Shown: positions 45,127-54,738, counted from the stretch's first letter. The stretch is 64,000 nt of DNA from Agromyces humatus (GCF_021228295.1 NZ_JAJQPD010000011.1:62001-126000); one strand, 5' to 3'. Notes: generated from the letters alone by a model not told the origin. Translations and numbers: made by a program.

Positions 45127-45636
45127 ATGCGCCCCCGCGATGTCGTCATCCGCACCACCGCACCTGATGACTGGCAGGCGGTGCGCGCCCTGCGGCTCGA
45201 GATGCTGCGCGACTTCCCGCTCGCCTACGCCGAGACCCTCGCGAACGCGCTCGACGTCGACGAGGCGGGGTGGCGTGCACGTGCCGCACGCGGCACGACG
45301 GCCGGGCAGACCGCGATCGTCGCGATCGACGGCGAACGCTGGGTGGGCACGATGGGCGGGTATATTCCGGATGCCGCGACCGGCCCCCTGCTCGTCGGCG
45401 TGTACGTCGCACCCGACTACCGCGGCGATGCCGCGGGCGTGTCGCGGCTGCTGCTCGAGGCGGTCGAGGATTGGGCGCTGGGCTTCGGCGACACCCTGCG
45501 CCTCGAGGTGCACGAGCAGAATCCGCGAGCGATCCGGTTCTACGAGAAGCTCGGCTTCACGCTGACAGGTCGTAGCCGCGAGTACGAGCTCGAACCGGGC
45601 GGCCTCGAGCTCGAGATGATCAAGCCGCTGCGCTGA
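45127..45636 (+). CDS. GNAT family N-acetyltransferase
   Basis: A 169-residue acetyltransferase. The acetyl-CoA site is seen in LLVGVYVAPDYRGDAAGVSRLLLEAVEDWA, followed by LRLEVHEQNPRAIRFYEKLGFTLTGRS, the classic GNAT motif B. The substrate is unknown. The start at 45127 (MRPRDVVIR) is preferred over 45109 as it begins the conserved strand. Confidence 0.88.
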   Translation: MRPRDVVIRTTAPDDWQAVRALRLEMLRDFPLAYAETLANALDVDEAGWRARAARGTTAGQTAIVAIDGERWVGTMGGYIPDAATGPLLVGVYVAPDYRGDAAGVSRLLLEAVEDWALGFGDTLRLEVHEQNPRAIRFYEKLGFTLTGRSREYELEPGGLELEMIKPLR

Positions 45637-45648
45637 CCGCCCCTCGCT

Positions 45649-45773
45649 GGTTGAGGAGCGAGCGCAGCGAGCGTCTCGAAACCCTGGAGCGACGGCCCGA
45701 GGTTTCGAGACGGCGCTGGCGCGCCTCCTCAACCCAGGGGTTCGAGACGGCGCTGGCGCGCCTCCTCAACCCG
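45649..45773. repeat. Three REP-like repeats
   Basis: One copy in GGTTGAGGAGCGAGCGCAGC orientation and two full inverted copies (about 45699-45736 and 45738-45772). They sit between co-directional genes and end within 30 bp of the next start. Confidence 0.85.
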
Positions 45774-45802
45774 CTCGCGGGGCCGTGCACCAGACTGGGC
45801 GC

Positions 45803-46285
45803 ATGCTCGCACTCATCACCCCGCTGATCATCGTGGCGATCCTCGGCACCGGCATCATGGCCGGCGTGTTCTACGCGTTCTCGGGCTTCGTGACGCAGGG
45901 GCTCGACCGGCTGCCCGGCGCCGACGCGGCGCGTGCCATGCGCGGCATCAATGTCACCGCGGTGCGGGCTCCGCTCATGCTCGCCCTGTTCGGCACGGGG
46001 CTGGTGGTGCTCGTGCTTCTGGGCTTCGCGTTCACGGGAGCGCTCAGGGGCGCGATGTGGTGGGCGGTGGCGGCCGGCGCCGTCTACCTCGTCGGGGCGA
46101 TCGGGGTGACGTCCGGCGCAAACGTGCCACGCAACAACCGACTGGCCGCGGCGGCGAACGAGGCCGGCCCGCTGGAGTCGGCCTGGCACGAGTTCCGCCC
46201 GGGATGGCTGGGGTGGAACCACGTGCGCACCATCACGTGCGCAGCATCGTGCGTGGGGTTCGCGATCGCGCTCGTCGCGATCTGA
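45803..46285 (+). CDS. DUF1772 (anthrone-oxygenase-like) membrane protein
   Basis: A 160-residue protein with four hydrophobic helices and the DUF1772 pattern: GIMAGVFYAFSGFV near the N-terminus, MRGINVTAV, and a C-terminal WHEFRPGWLGWNHVRTI. The family includes fungal anthrone oxygenases, but bacterial members have no settled function. CAGACT lies 6 bases before the ATG. Confidence 0.83.
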   Translation: MLALITPLIIVAILGTGIMAGVFYAFSGFVTQGLDRLPGADAARAMRGINVTAVRAPLMLALFGTGLVVLVLLGFAFTGALRGAMWWAVAAGAVYLVGAIGVTSGANVPRNNRLAAAANEAGPLESAWHEFRPGWLGWNHVRTITCAASCVGFAIALVAI

Positions 46286-46289
46286 GGTC

Positions 46290-46403
46290 GGCGGTTTCGA
46301 GACGGCGCTGGCGCGCCTCCTCAACCCAGGGGTTTCGAGACGGCGCCGGCGCGCCTCCTCAACCCAGGGGTTTCGAGACGGCGCTGGCGCGCCTCATCAA
46401 CCC
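46290..46403. repeat. Three REP-like repeats, same orientation
   Basis: Copies at about 46291, 46331 and 46369, each GGTTTCGAGACGGCG...CTCAACCCA; the last reads CTCATCAACCC. They lie between the convergent DUF1772 and ArsR-type genes. Confidence 0.9.
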
Positions 46404-46416
46404 ACGCGACCGATTC

Positions 46417-46857
46417 CTAGCGGCGCTTCTTGGGGGCGACCGCCGCGGTGACCTGATGCGCCGTCTCGGCGAAGGCCTTGCCGATCGCCGAGGCGAACGC
46501 CCGCTGCTCGTGGTTGAGGGGAACCTCGTCGCTCGCGGCCGCGCCCGCGAGCGTCGCGGCATCGGCCGCGGCATCGGATGACGTGAACGGAATGAGCCAG
46601 TCCTCGAGGGTTTCGAGCGGCGTGCGGTCGAGCTTGTAGTAGCGGTGCTGGCCCTCTTCGCGAACCGCGACGAGGCCCGACTCGCGCAGCACCTTGAGGT
46701 GCTTCGACACCGTGGGCTGACTGGCGCCGAGCGCCATGACGATCTCGGAGACGCTGATCTCGCCACCCGACTGCGGCACCGCACCCTCGCGTTCGAGCAG
46801 GACCGCGAGGATGTCGCGCCGCGTCGCGTCCGCCACCACGTCGAAGATGTCAGCCAT
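46417..46857 (-). CDS. ArsR-type winged-helix regulator
   Basis: A 146-residue regulator with MADIFDVVADATRRDILAVLL, then ISVSEIVMALGASQPTVSKHLKVLRESGLVAVREEGQHRYYKL, a typical ArsR helix-turn-helix and wing. The C-terminal 50 residues are Ala-rich and end in PKKRR. No metal-binding Cys cluster is evident. It is divergent from the TrkH gene, with 71 bp between starts. The target is unknown. Confidence 0.88.
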   Translation of the reverse strand: MADIFDVVADATRRDILAVLLEREGAVPQSGGEISVSEIVMALGASQPTVSKHLKVLRESGLVAVREEGQHRYYKLDRTPLETLEDWLIPFTSSDAAADAATLAGAAASDEVPLNHEQRAFASAIGKAFAETAHQVTAAVAPKKRR

Positions 46858-46928
46858 GCCCCAAGGGTAGTCATTCCCCGCGGGGAGTACCATGACTCTC
46901 GCGTTGGCTGGTCAGGCAGGGGGCATCG

Positions 46929-48374
46929 ATGCGCGCACAGCAGCTTGGCCGTCTGGGTCGAGTCGACCGACGGTCATGGCTGGGTCGCGCACGCGATGCA
47001 ATCGACTCCCTCGTCAAGAGCTCGCCATCGCGCTTCGCGATCCTGATATTCGCGTCGCTGATCCTCGTCACCACCCTCCTGTTGTCTCTGCCGATCGCCC
47101 GGGCGGGTGAACGCAGCAGCACCCCGCTCGCCGATGCGCTGTTCACCGCGGTCTCGACGATCTGCGTCACCGGTCTCACGACGGTCGACATGGCGACGTA
47201 CTGGTCGCCGTTCGGCAACGCGGTCATCTTCATCGGCATGAACATCGGCGGCATGGGCGTGCTGACGCTCGCGTCGATCCTCGGCCTGGTGATCTCGCGC
47301 CGGCTGGGACTGCGCGCCAAGCTCATGGCCGCGAGCGACACCAACCCGTCCCGCATTCACGTCGGACCCGTCGCAGAACGCCAGGCGGTCCGCCTCGGCG
47401 AGGTGGGCGGGCTGCTCGTCACGGTCGCCGTGAGCACGCTGACGATCGAGGCCGTGATCACGCTCGGAATGATCCCGAGTGTGCTGGCCGCGGGGCACGA
47501 CCTCGGCACGAGCGTCTGGTACTCGGCCTACTACTCGGTGAGCGCCTTCACCAACACCGGCTTCGCCCCCAACGTCGGTGGCCCGGTCGAGTTCTTCGAC
47601 GACTACTGGTTCCAGTCGCTCATGATGGTCGCCGTCTTCCTCGGCAGCCTCGGGTTTCCGGTCATCTTCGCGCTCTCGAGACTGTGGCGGAACCCCCGCC
47701 GATGGAGTGTGCACGTCAAGCTCACCCTCGCGACCACCGGCATCCTCTTCGTGCTCGGTGCGCTCGCCTTCCTGGTGCTCGAGTACGACAACCCGAAGAC
47801 GTACGGCGGATTCAACTTCGGCAAGACCTTGTTCGAGGCGTTGTTCATGTCGATGATGACCCGATCGGGCGGCTTCTCCACGATCGACATGGCCGATCTC
47901 TATCCGTCGAGTCTGCTGGTCTCCGACATGCTCATGTTCGTCGGCGGCGGCTCGGCGTCGACCGCGGGCGGCATCAAGGTGACGACCCTCGCGGTGCTGT
48001 TCCTCGCCGCGTTCGCCGAGGCGCGGGGCGCGCCCTCGATGGAGGCGTTCGGCCGGCGCATCCCCCGCGACATGCTGCGCCTCGCGGTGAGCGTGGTGCT
48101 GTGGGGGGCCACGATCGTGGCGGTGTCGACGATCATCCTGACCCAGATGACGAAGGCCCCGCTCGACTTCGTGCTGTTCGACGTGATCTCGGGGTTCGCC
48201 ACCTGCGGACTGTCCACCGGCTTCACCTTCGACCTCCCACCAGAGGGCAAGTACGTGATGGCCGCGACGATGTTCATGGGCCGGGTGGGCACCGTGACAT
48301 TGGCCGCCGCGCTCGCCGCGAGCCAGCGGCGACAGCTGTTCAAACGACCGGAAGAGAGGCCCATCGTTGGTTGA
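46929..48374 (+). CDS. TrkH/KtrB family potassium transporter membrane subunit
   Basis: A 481-residue K+ transporter with four pore-loop repeats: TAVSTICVTGLTT, YYSVSAFTNTGFAPN, MTRSGGFSTIDM and ISGFATCGLSTG, each giving one filter Gly. Length and N-terminus suit KtrB-like proteins. It is followed directly by its NAD-binding partner (8-bp overlap). AGGGGG lies just before the ATG at 46929. Confidence 0.92.
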   Translation: MRAQQLGRLGRVDRRSWLGRARDAIDSLVKSSPSRFAILIFASLILVTTLLLSLPIARAGERSSTPLADALFTAVSTICVTGLTTVDMATYWSPFGNAVIFIGMNIGGMGVLTLASILGLVISRRLGLRAKLMAASDTNPSRIHVGPVAERQAVRLGEVGGLLVTVAVSTLTIEAVITLGMIPSVLAAGHDLGTSVWYSAYYSVSAFTNTGFAPNVGGPVEFFDDYWFQSLMMVAVFLGSLGFPVIFALSRLWRNPRRWSVHVKLTLATTGILFVLGALAFLVLEYDNPKTYGGFNFGKTLFEALFMSMMTRSGGFSTIDMADLYPSSLLVSDMLMFVGGGSASTAGGIKVTTLAVLFLAAFAEARGAPSMEAFGRRIPRDMLRLAVSVVLWGATIVAVSTIILTQMTKAPLDFVLFDVISGFATCGLSTGFTFDLPPEGKYVMAATMFMGRVGTVTLAAALAASQRRQLFKRPEERPIVG

Positions 48375-49035
48375 CAGAATCAGACACGACGCCCCGGTGC
48401 TCGTGATCGGCCTCGGCCGATTCGGCGCCGCTACGGCAGGGCAGCTCGACCGGCTCGGCCGCGAGGTGCTCGCGGTCGAAACCGACGAGGGCCTCGTGCA
48501 GAAGTGGTCCGAGCGGGTGACCCATGCGGTCGTCGCCGACGCGCGTTCGATCGACGCGCTCCGCCAGATCGGCGCCCAGGACTTCTCGATCGCGGTGTGC
48601 GCGGTGGGCTCGTCGATCGAGGCATCCGTACTCATCACCGCGAACCTCGTCGACCTGAAGATCCCGCAGATCTGGGCGAAGGCGATCTCGGCCTCGCACG
48701 GCAAGATCCTGCAGCGCATCGGTGCGAACCACGTCATCTACCCCGAACGCGAGGCCGGCGAGCGCACCGCGCACCTCGTCAGCGGCCGCATGCTCGACTT
48801 CATCGAGTTCGACGACGACTTCGCCCTCGTGAAGATGTACCCGCCGAAGCCCATCCGCGGCAAGAACCTCACCGAGTCGGGCGTGCGCTCGAAGCACCGG
48901 GTCACCGTCGTCGGCGTGAAGAGCCCCGGAAAGCCGTTCACGTACGCGACCGAGCAGACCGTGGTCTCGAACCATGACCTCATCATCGTGACCGGAACCG
49001 AGGGCGACATCGAGAAGTTCGCAGCGCTCGAGTAG
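48367..49035 (+). CDS. TrkA/KtrA family potassium uptake regulatory subunit
   Basis: A 222-residue RCK protein: Rossmann NAD/ATP-binding motif VLVIGLGRFGAATAGQLDRLG, then the TrkA_C domain (DFIEFDDDFALVKMYPP...). It gates the membrane subunit encoded upstream. It begins at TTG 48367, overlapping the trkH stop by 8 bp, so translation is coupled. Confidence 0.92.
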   Translation: MVDRIRHDAPVLVIGLGRFGAATAGQLDRLGREVLAVETDEGLVQKWSERVTHAVVADARSIDALRQIGAQDFSIAVCAVGSSIEASVLITANLVDLKIPQIWAKAISASHGKILQRIGANHVIYPEREAGERTAHLVSGRMLDFIEFDDDFALVKMYPPKPIRGKNLTESGVRSKHRVTVVGVKSPGKPFTYATEQTVVSNHDLIIVTGTEGDIEKFAALE

Positions 49036-49060
49036 CGCGCCGATTGGGAGCCGTTAGGAA

Positions 49061-49080
49061 GATTCACAACATTGTGAATC
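49061..49080. promoter_or_regulatory. Palindromic operator upstream of ABC exporter pair 2
   Basis: GATTCACAA-CA-TTGTGAATC, perfect 9-bp arms, ends 18 bp before the ATPase start. It is the likely binding site of the MarR-type regulator at the end of this operon. Confidence 0.72.
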
Positions 49081-49098
49081 CGGCGTACCATCACGCCC

Positions 49099-50031
49099 AT
49101 GAGCACCGTGATCAGCACTCGAGGCCTGCAGAAGCGGTTCGGGCGCACCATCGCCCTCGACGGACTCGACCTCACGGTCGATGCCGGCGAGATCCACGGC
49201 TTCCTCGGCCCGAATGGCGCCGGCAAGTCGACGACCATCCGCATCCTGCTCGGACTCGCGCGCGCGTCGGGCGGGGAGGCGACCCTCTTCGGAAGCGATC
49301 CATGGACCGACGCGGCCGACCTGCACCGCCGCATCGGGTACGTGCCGGGCGACGTGAGTCTCTGGCCGAACCTCACGGGCGGCGAGGCGATCGACCTCCT
49401 GAGCCGCCTCCGTGGCGGCGCCGCCGACAAGGCGGCCTATGCCCTGCGCAAGGAACGACTCATCGAGGTGTTCCAGTTCGACCCGCGTAAGAAGGGCCGG
49501 GCCTATTCGAAGGGCAACCGGCAGAAGGTGGCGCTCATCGCGGCGTTCGCGACGCCCGCAGACCTGTATCTCCTCGATGAACCGACGAGCGGCCTCGATC
49601 CCCTCATGGAACAGGTCTTCAACCGCGAGATCGACCGTGTCGCCGCCGACGGGGCCACCGTGCTGCTGTCGAGCCACATCCTGTCGGAGGTCGAAGAGCT
49701 CTGCGACCGCGTGACGATCATCAGGGAGGGCAAGACCGTCGAGAGCGGCACGATGGCCGAGTTGCGGCACCTCACCCGTACCGAGATCGCCTTCGTCCAG
49801 CAGCCTGGCCAGGAGGCCGCGATCGACGCGATCACGGGAACCCATGACCTCGTGATCGACAGCGGCCGTGTGCGGTTCACGGTCGACAGCGACCGCGTGG
49901 CAGGAGTGCTTCCGATGCTCGCCGACCTCGACGTGCAGGGTCTCACGGTCTCGCCGCCGTCGCTCGAGGAGCTCTTCCTGCGCCACTACGGCGACGAACT
50001 GGCCACGCTCGGACAGGCACCGCGATCATGA
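49099..50031 (+). CDS. ABC exporter ATP-binding protein (pair 2)
   Basis: A 310-residue ATPase with [37 protein letters not shown] and [14 protein letters not shown]. It is paralogous to 9238-10185: the two share [23 protein letters not shown] and the RKKGR-YSKGNRQ signature. It overlaps the permease by 4 bp (ATGA). Substrate unknown, presumably a toxic hydrophobic compound. Confidence 0.92.
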   Translation: MSTVISTRGLQKRFGRTIALDGLDLTVDAGEIHGFLGPNGAGKSTTIRILLGLARASGGEATLFGSDPWTDAADLHRRIGYVPGDVSLWPNLTGGEAIDLLSRLRGGAADKAAYALRKERLIEVFQFDPRKKGRAYSKGNRQKVALIAAFATPADLYLLDEPTSGLDPLMEQVFNREIDRVAADGATVLLSSHILSEVEELCDRVTIIREGKTVESGTMAELRHLTRTEIAFVQQPGQEAAIDAITGTHDLVIDSGRVRFTVDSDRVAGVLPMLADLDVQGLTVSPPSLEELFLRHYGDELATLGQAPRS

Positions 50032-51650
50032 CCCGATTCCTCGTGCTGCTGCGTCAGCGGCTGCGCCGCGACCGCCTGCAGCTCATGCTCTGGATCGTCG
50101 GCACCGCGTTGCTCGCCTACGCTGCGGTGAGCGCGGTGTTCGACACCTTCGGCGACGAGGGCGACCGGCGCGAGATCCTCGGCATCGCCATCGCCACGCG
50201 AACCATCCTCGTGTTCCGCGGCACGCCGAACGGCACCGACGACGGTGCCTTCGCGTTCTTCCTGCTCTTCGCATGGCTCGCGCTGATGGGCGGCCTGATG
50301 AGCACCTTCCTCGCCGTGCGGCACACCCGCATGGAGGAGGAGCAGGGGCGCGCCGAGTTCATCGCCTCGACTCCGGCGGGCCGGATCTCGCCGCTGACGG
50401 CGACCGTCGCGCACGGCGTGCTGGCGAACGTGGCGCTCGGCCTGTTCGTGGCACTGGCATTCATCGGAACGGGTCTCGACGCGAGCGGATCATTCGTAGC
50501 GGGCGCAGCCATGGCGGCGTCGGGCATCGCATTCCTCGCGTTCGGCCTGTTCGCCGCGCAGCTGTTCCGCACCTCGCGCGGCGCGAACGGGATCTCGGTG
50601 GCCTTCGTGCTCGCCGCCTACCTGCTTCGCGGCCTCGGCGACGCTGCGGGTACGCCGTCGGACGACCTGCTGCACGTGACCCCTGCATGGCCCAGCTGGC
50701 TGTCGCCGATCGGCTTCGGCCAGTTCACCGGGGCCTTCGTCGAGAACGACCTGCGTCCGTTGCTCGTTCCGCTCGGCTTCGCGGCAGTGGTCGTCGCGTT
50801 CGTGTACCTGCTGCAGTCGGTGCGCGACCAAGGGGCCAGCCTGCTTCCGGGCCGCGCCGGCCGCGCCTCGGCCGGCCCCGTGCTGTCCAGTTCGTTCGGG
50901 CTCGTGTGGCGTCTCAATCTCTCGATCCTGCTCTCGTGGACGGCGGGCGCAATCGCGACGGGCCTGCTCGCCACGTCGCTGTCATCGATCGTCGGCGACG
51001 TCGCGGGCAGCAACCCCCAGGTGATCGAGATGCTGCGGCGGGCGATCGGCGACGACGCCTCCATCGAGCAGGCGTTCGTGGCCACGTTCTACGGTGTCGT
51101 CGGAATCCTCGCCGCATGCTGCGCTGTGCAGGTCGGGATCCGGGCGCGGCAGGAGGAGGTCCACGGCACCGCCGAGCTCGTGCTCGCGACCCGCGTGCCG
51201 CGAGTGCGCTGGCTGCTCGAGTACTGGATCGTCGGCGTCGTCGTGATCGTCGTGGTGCTCACGGCGGCGGGTCTCGCAGGCGTGCTGGGCGCCAGTCGAG
51301 CCCAGGACCCCGAGACCCTCATCCCGAACGTCCTCGAGGCAGCGGCGGCGCAGATCCCCGCGTGCCTCGTCTTCCTGGGAGTGACGCTGCTCGTGTTCGC
51401 ATTCCTGCCGCGTGCGACGATTCCGCTCGGCTGGACGATCGTCGGGGTCGCGGCCATCCTCGGCACCTTCGGCCCGATCCTGCAGCTGCCGGAATGGCTG
51501 AACAACCTGTCGCCGTTCGCGCACTCGCCGGTCCCCTCGGGCGACGGCACCGATTGGTCGGGCGGCGTGTGGATGCTCGCCGTCGGCCTCGCCGCGGGTG
51601 CGGCGGCGGTGGTCGCGATGCGTCGGCGAGAGGTCACGAGCGGCGGATGA
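50028..51650 (+). CDS. ABC exporter permease, COG3559-like (pair 2)
   Basis: A 540-residue polytopic permease of two halves. It has [22 protein letters not shown] in the first half and [22 protein letters not shown] in the second, matching positions of the paralogue at 10182-11849 ([31 protein letters not shown]). It is translationally coupled to its ATPase and followed after 12 bp by a MarR gene. Confidence 0.88.
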   Translation: MTRFLVLLRQRLRRDRLQLMLWIVGTALLAYAAVSAVFDTFGDEGDRREILGIAIATRTILVFRGTPNGTDDGAFAFFLLFAWLALMGGLMSTFLAVRHTRMEEEQGRAEFIASTPAGRISPLTATVAHGVLANVALGLFVALAFIGTGLDASGSFVAGAAMAASGIAFLAFGLFAAQLFRTSRGANGISVAFVLAAYLLRGLGDAAGTPSDDLLHVTPAWPSWLSPIGFGQFTGAFVENDLRPLLVPLGFAAVVVAFVYLLQSVRDQGASLLPGRAGRASAGPVLSSSFGLVWRLNLSILLSWTAGAIATGLLATSLSSIVGDVAGSNPQVIEMLRRAIGDDASIEQAFVATFYGVVGILAACCAVQVGIRARQEEVHGTAELVLATRVPRVRWLLEYWIVGVVVIVVVLTAAGLAGVLGASRAQDPETLIPNVLEAAAAQIPACLVFLGVTLLVFAFLPRATIPLGWTIVGVAAILGTFGPILQLPEWLNNLSPFAHSPVPSGDGTDWSGGVWMLAVGLAAGAAAVVAMRRREVTSGG

Positions 51651-51662
51651 GAGGCTGACCGG

Positions 51663-52130
51663 ATGCCACGCGACGAGCAGGCCCTGAGGGCAACGGTCGA
51701 GCAGTCGGCCGCGGTCCTCACCGCCGCCGGATTCCCCCGGATGCCGGCGCGCGTGCTCATGGCCCTGCTCGTCGCCGAGCAGGGCGGCCTGACGGCGAGC
51801 GAGCTCGGCGATCAACTGGGCGTCAGCGCCGCGGCGATCTCGGGCGCGGTGCGCTACCTCGAGCAGATCGGCATCCTCCATCGCGTGCCTCAGGCGGGCA
51901 GCCGACGCGACCGTTGGGAGTTCCTCGACGACGCCTGGTACACGGCACTCATGGCGAAGAGCCCCGTCTACGGCGTGATCGCCGAACTCGGCGACCGCGC
52001 CGCCGACGCGATCGCCGACGAGCAGGCGGCCGGCTCGGTGCGCGCCCGCGAGATGGCGCGGTTCTACCGCTTCATCGACACCAGGATGCCCGACCTCATG
52101 CGCGAGTGGGAGGAACTGCGCGGGCGCTGA
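51663..52130 (+). CDS. MarR-like (GbsR/PadR-related) regulator of exporter pair 2
   Basis: A 155-residue winged-helix protein: LTASELGDQLGVSAAAISGAVRYLEQIGILHRVPQAGSRRDRWEF. The absence of the DxR-R wing of classic MarR and the long helical C-terminus recall GbsR-type regulators. It is the third gene of the exporter operon, and the perfect palindrome at 49061-49080 is its probable target. Confidence 0.85.
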   Translation: MPRDEQALRATVEQSAAVLTAAGFPRMPARVLMALLVAEQGGLTASELGDQLGVSAAAISGAVRYLEQIGILHRVPQAGSRRDRWEFLDDAWYTALMAKSPVYGVIAELGDRAADAIADEQAAGSVRAREMARFYRFIDTRMPDLMREWEELRGR

Positions 52131-52153
52131 CCGGCGTGCCTCTGGCGGGAAGA

Positions 52154-52549
52154 TCAGCCCACGAACATGAGCACGAGGCCGACGAGCCCCGCGAGCGCTG
52201 CGATGCCGAGCAGCACGAGCCCGACGTTCCGGATGACGCGACGCCCCGCGGGCGGCTCATGGAGCCGCAACCGGTCGGGGTCGCGCTGCTTGTAGTAGGC
52301 CGGCTCCTCGTCGGGCCGGGTGACATGCTCTCGTTCCTCGGAGCCCAGGATGCGCGAGTGGAACGACCCTTCGGCGAACCATCGGATCACGCTGTGCTCT
52401 TCGTAGTCGACGACCACAGCGTCGGTGCGCACCCAGCGCCCGTCGGCGATGCGGATGAGCAGGGCGAGCAGCAGGCACACGAGACCGACACCGAGGGCGA
52501 TCCATCCGATCACCTCGGAGACGACCGAGATGATCTCCGCTGCGCCCAT
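52154..52549 (-). CDS. Uncharacterised membrane protein with two helices
   Basis: A 131-residue protein with an N-terminal helix (VIGWIALGVGLVCLLLALLIRI), a soluble middle (VRTDAVVVDYEEHSVIRWFAEGSFHSRILG...), and a C-terminal helix (VIRNVGLVLLGIAALAGLVGLVLMFV). The middle resembles the DUF3592-type pattern (VxAxVVDY...). No function is known. It stands alone, convergent with the MarR gene. Confidence 0.7.
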   Translation of the reverse strand: MGAAEIISVVSEVIGWIALGVGLVCLLLALLIRIADGRWVRTDAVVVDYEEHSVIRWFAEGSFHSRILGSEEREHVTRPDEEPAYYKQRDPDRLRLHEPPAGRRVIRNVGLVLLGIAALAGLVGLVLMFVG

Positions 52550-52736
52550 GCGCCAACGGTAGCGCGGCGAGCGCGGCGATCACCGCCGATCGGCGGGTGG
52601 CCACGCCGAGAATGCCGTGGGCGACGCATGAGTATCAGCGTCGCGTGCGTTCGGGATCCGTGAGGATCGGCCCATCATCGCCGTACGACCGTGGAGGCGC
52701 GCGATGCGGCATCGAGTGCCGCCTACGCTGGAATCC

Positions 52737-53873
52737 GTGGACTGCTCCTATTTCGACGCCGGGCGCTGCACGTCGTGCTCGCTCATGGGGCAGCCGTATT
52801 CGCGCCAGGTCGCCGACAAGCAGCGGCACGCCGAAGAGTTGCTCGGTCCGTTCGACGTCCCCGAATGGCTGCCGCCGATCGCGAGTGCCGAGTCGGGCTA
52901 CCGCAACAAGGCGAAGATGGTCGTCGGCGGTACCGTCGACGCACCGACGATCGGCATCCTCGACGCCGACGGCCACGGCATCGACCTGCAGGCGTGCGGC
53001 ATCTGCTCGCCCGGCCACCGGGCTGCGTTCCCGGTGCTCGCCCGGTTCATCACGCTCGCGCGCACCGCGCCCTACGACGTCACCCGCCGCACCGGCGAGC
53101 TGAAGCACCTCATCGTCACCGAGTCGCCCGACGGCGAGCTCATGATCCGCTTCGTCCTGCGATCGACCGAGCCGGTCGGCCGCATCCGCAAGCACCTGCC
53201 GGCGTTGCTCGCCGAACTGCCGCAGACGCGGGTCGTCACGGCGAACGTGCTTCCCGAGCACAAGGCGGTGCTCGAGGGCGAGCACGAGATCGTCCTCACC
53301 GACGCCGACACCCTGCCGATGCGCCTCAACGACGTGACGATGCACCTGCGCCCGCAGAGCTTCTTCCAGACGAACACCGAGATCGCCGCGGCGCTCTACG
53401 CCGAGGCGCGCGATTGGATCCGCGACATCGCTCCCGACTCCGCCTGGGACCTGTACTCGGGCGTCGGCGGGTTCGCGCTGCACATCGCCGCCGGCGACGA
53501 TGCCGGCCCCGAGGTCACCGGCATCGAGACGAGTGTCGAGGCGGTTGCGAGCGCCGAGCTCAGTCGATCGGATGCCGCGCTCTCGCGTCTGCGCTTCGCC
53601 GCCGGTGACGCCACGACGTTCGCGATCGAGGCCGACGCGGCCCCCGATCTCGTGATCGTGAACCCGCCACGGCGCGGCATCGGCGGCGAGCTCAGCGCGT
53701 GGCTCGAGGCATCCACCGCGTCGCACGTGCTCTATTCGAGCTGCAACGTCGCCTCGCTCGCGAAGGATCTCGCGGCGATGCCGTCGCTGCGACCGGTGCG
53801 GGCGCGCGTCTTCGACATGTTCCCGCAGACCACGCACTTCGAGGTCATGGTGCTGCTCGAGCGGGGGCGCTGA
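52737..53873 (+). CDS. rlmC: 23S rRNA (uracil-C5)-methyltransferase RlmC
   Basis: A 378-residue TrmA/RlmC/RlmD-family methyltransferase. The N-terminus CSYFDAGRCTSCSLM and CGICSPGH supply the four Cys of the iron-sulfur cluster typical of RlmC. The SAM site is DLYSGVGGFALHIA, and the catalytic region is VNPPRRGIGGEL with the nucleophilic Cys in LYSSCNVASLAKDL. GTG 52737 is chosen because RlmC proteins begin at this point and TACGCT (52724-52729) ends 7 bases upstream; a frame from 52704 adds 11 unconserved residues. Confidence 0.9.
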   Translation: MDCSYFDAGRCTSCSLMGQPYSRQVADKQRHAEELLGPFDVPEWLPPIASAESGYRNKAKMVVGGTVDAPTIGILDADGHGIDLQACGICSPGHRAAFPVLARFITLARTAPYDVTRRTGELKHLIVTESPDGELMIRFVLRSTEPVGRIRKHLPALLAELPQTRVVTANVLPEHKAVLEGEHEIVLTDADTLPMRLNDVTMHLRPQSFFQTNTEIAAALYAEARDWIRDIAPDSAWDLYSGVGGFALHIAAGDDAGPEVTGIETSVEAVASAELSRSDAALSRLRFAAGDATTFAIEADAAPDLVIVNPPRRGIGGELSAWLEASTASHVLYSSCNVASLAKDLAAMPSLRPVRARVFDMFPQTTHFEVMVLLERGR

Positions 53874-54033
53874 GCGGAGGCGCTGCGCGGCCCAGCGCTG
53901 CGCGCGCGGCCCAGCGCGCCGGTGCATCTCAGCCGCCACTGCAGGCACTTCTGTCTGACGCGCCGGGTCCCGCACCGCGACACACCGTGCATATCGCGAT
54001 TCTTCCTGCGCTCGCCGCTCCGCACCTCCGTGT
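53874..54033. other. Intergenic DNA between rlmC and the palindrome
   Basis: Nothing coding. GC-rich direct repeats (GCGCTGCGCG, GCGCGGCCCAGCGC) occur directly after rlmC. Confidence 0.5.
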
Positions 54034-54078
54034 TCGCAATGCCGGTTCCCCCTCAGTGAGGGGGAACCGGCATTGCGA
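54034..54078. terminator. 45-bp perfect palindrome
   Basis: Arms of 21 bp (54034-54054 and 54058-54078; arm begins TCGCAATGCCGG) are fully complementary around AGT. It lies between convergent rlmC and a small basic-protein gene. It could terminate both transcripts, although there is no T-run. Confidence 0.75.
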
Positions 54079-54173
54079 GATGAGGAGTGGTGACGCGGGC
54101 GTCGAACGTCGGGAGTCGGGCGTCGGAGCAGCGACTGCCGATCGAGCCTGCACCCGCGCAGCTCGGCGCCGAA

Positions 54174-54296
54174 TCAGCGCTTGCGCGCCTTGATCAGACC
54201 GTCTCCGGCCTTCTCGCGCTTCTGCGCTCGCTTCTCTTTCAACGAGAGTTGAGGCTGCTTCTTCGAGTCGTTCCCACGGGGGGACTTGCCTGACAT
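54174..54296 (-). CDS. Small basic conserved protein, 40 residues
   Basis: The peptide MSGKSPRGNDSKKQPQLSLK followed by EKRAQKREKAGDGLIKARKR resembles a short, very basic protein frequently annotated as hypothetical in Microbacteriaceae (pattern MSGK-x-P-x-G-x-D...LSLKEKRA-x-KR). No function is known; the charge suggests nucleic-acid or ribosome association (inference). GAAGGGAAG lies upstream of the ATG. A longer frame from 54377 is unconserved. Confidence 0.65.
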   Translation of the reverse strand: MSGKSPRGNDSKKQPQLSLKEKRAQKREKAGDGLIKARKR

Positions 54297-54466
54297 GTGA
54301 GCTCGCTTCCCTTCTTCAGCTGGCGGGCTTCCGAAGACCATAGCCCAGTCGGTCAGGGAAGTCATGTCCGCTCGCAACGAACCGCAGGGGATGGTGAAAA
54401 GTACACCTGAACAGGAAATTTCTGCACACCTCTGTTAGGCTGGCGGGTCACGTGCAAAGGAGTGAC

Positions 54467-54712
54467 ATGCGGAAGATCCCACCCATCCCGGCAGCGATCA
54501 TCGTCGCGTCGTGGGTGTTCGGGCTCGGCTTCATCGTCGGGTTCGAGGGCGAGCTCGCGTCCAATCCGACGCTCGCGCCCGCCTACGCCGAAGCCGTCGT
54601 GAGCGGCCTGCTCATCGGCGCCGCGGCGGTCGTCGGCGCCGGCATCGGAGCGTTCGGCGTCTGGCTCGCCATGCGTCGCCGGCGCGCACCGCGGCTCGCG
54701 CCCGCGCGGTGA
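54467..54712 (+). CDS. Small two-helix membrane protein
   Basis: An 81-residue protein with helices PPIPAAIIVASWVFGLGFIVGF and AVVSGLLIGAAAVVGAGIGAFGVWLAM and a basic tail RRRRAPRLAPAR. The ATG at 54467 follows AAAGGAG at ideal spacing, which supports real translation. I do not recognise a family. It is divergent from the small basic-protein gene. Confidence 0.65.
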   Translation: MRKIPPIPAAIIVASWVFGLGFIVGFEGELASNPTLAPAYAEAVVSGLLIGAAAVVGAGIGAFGVWLAMRRRRAPRLAPAR

Positions 54713-54738
54713 CGCACCGGCGCCGCCCGCGATCCGAG

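Noticed and set aside
46974..48737. 587-codon minus-strand frame over the Trk genes
   Set aside because: Asp/Glu/Arg/His-rich shadow of trkH/trkA, both of which have full family motifs.
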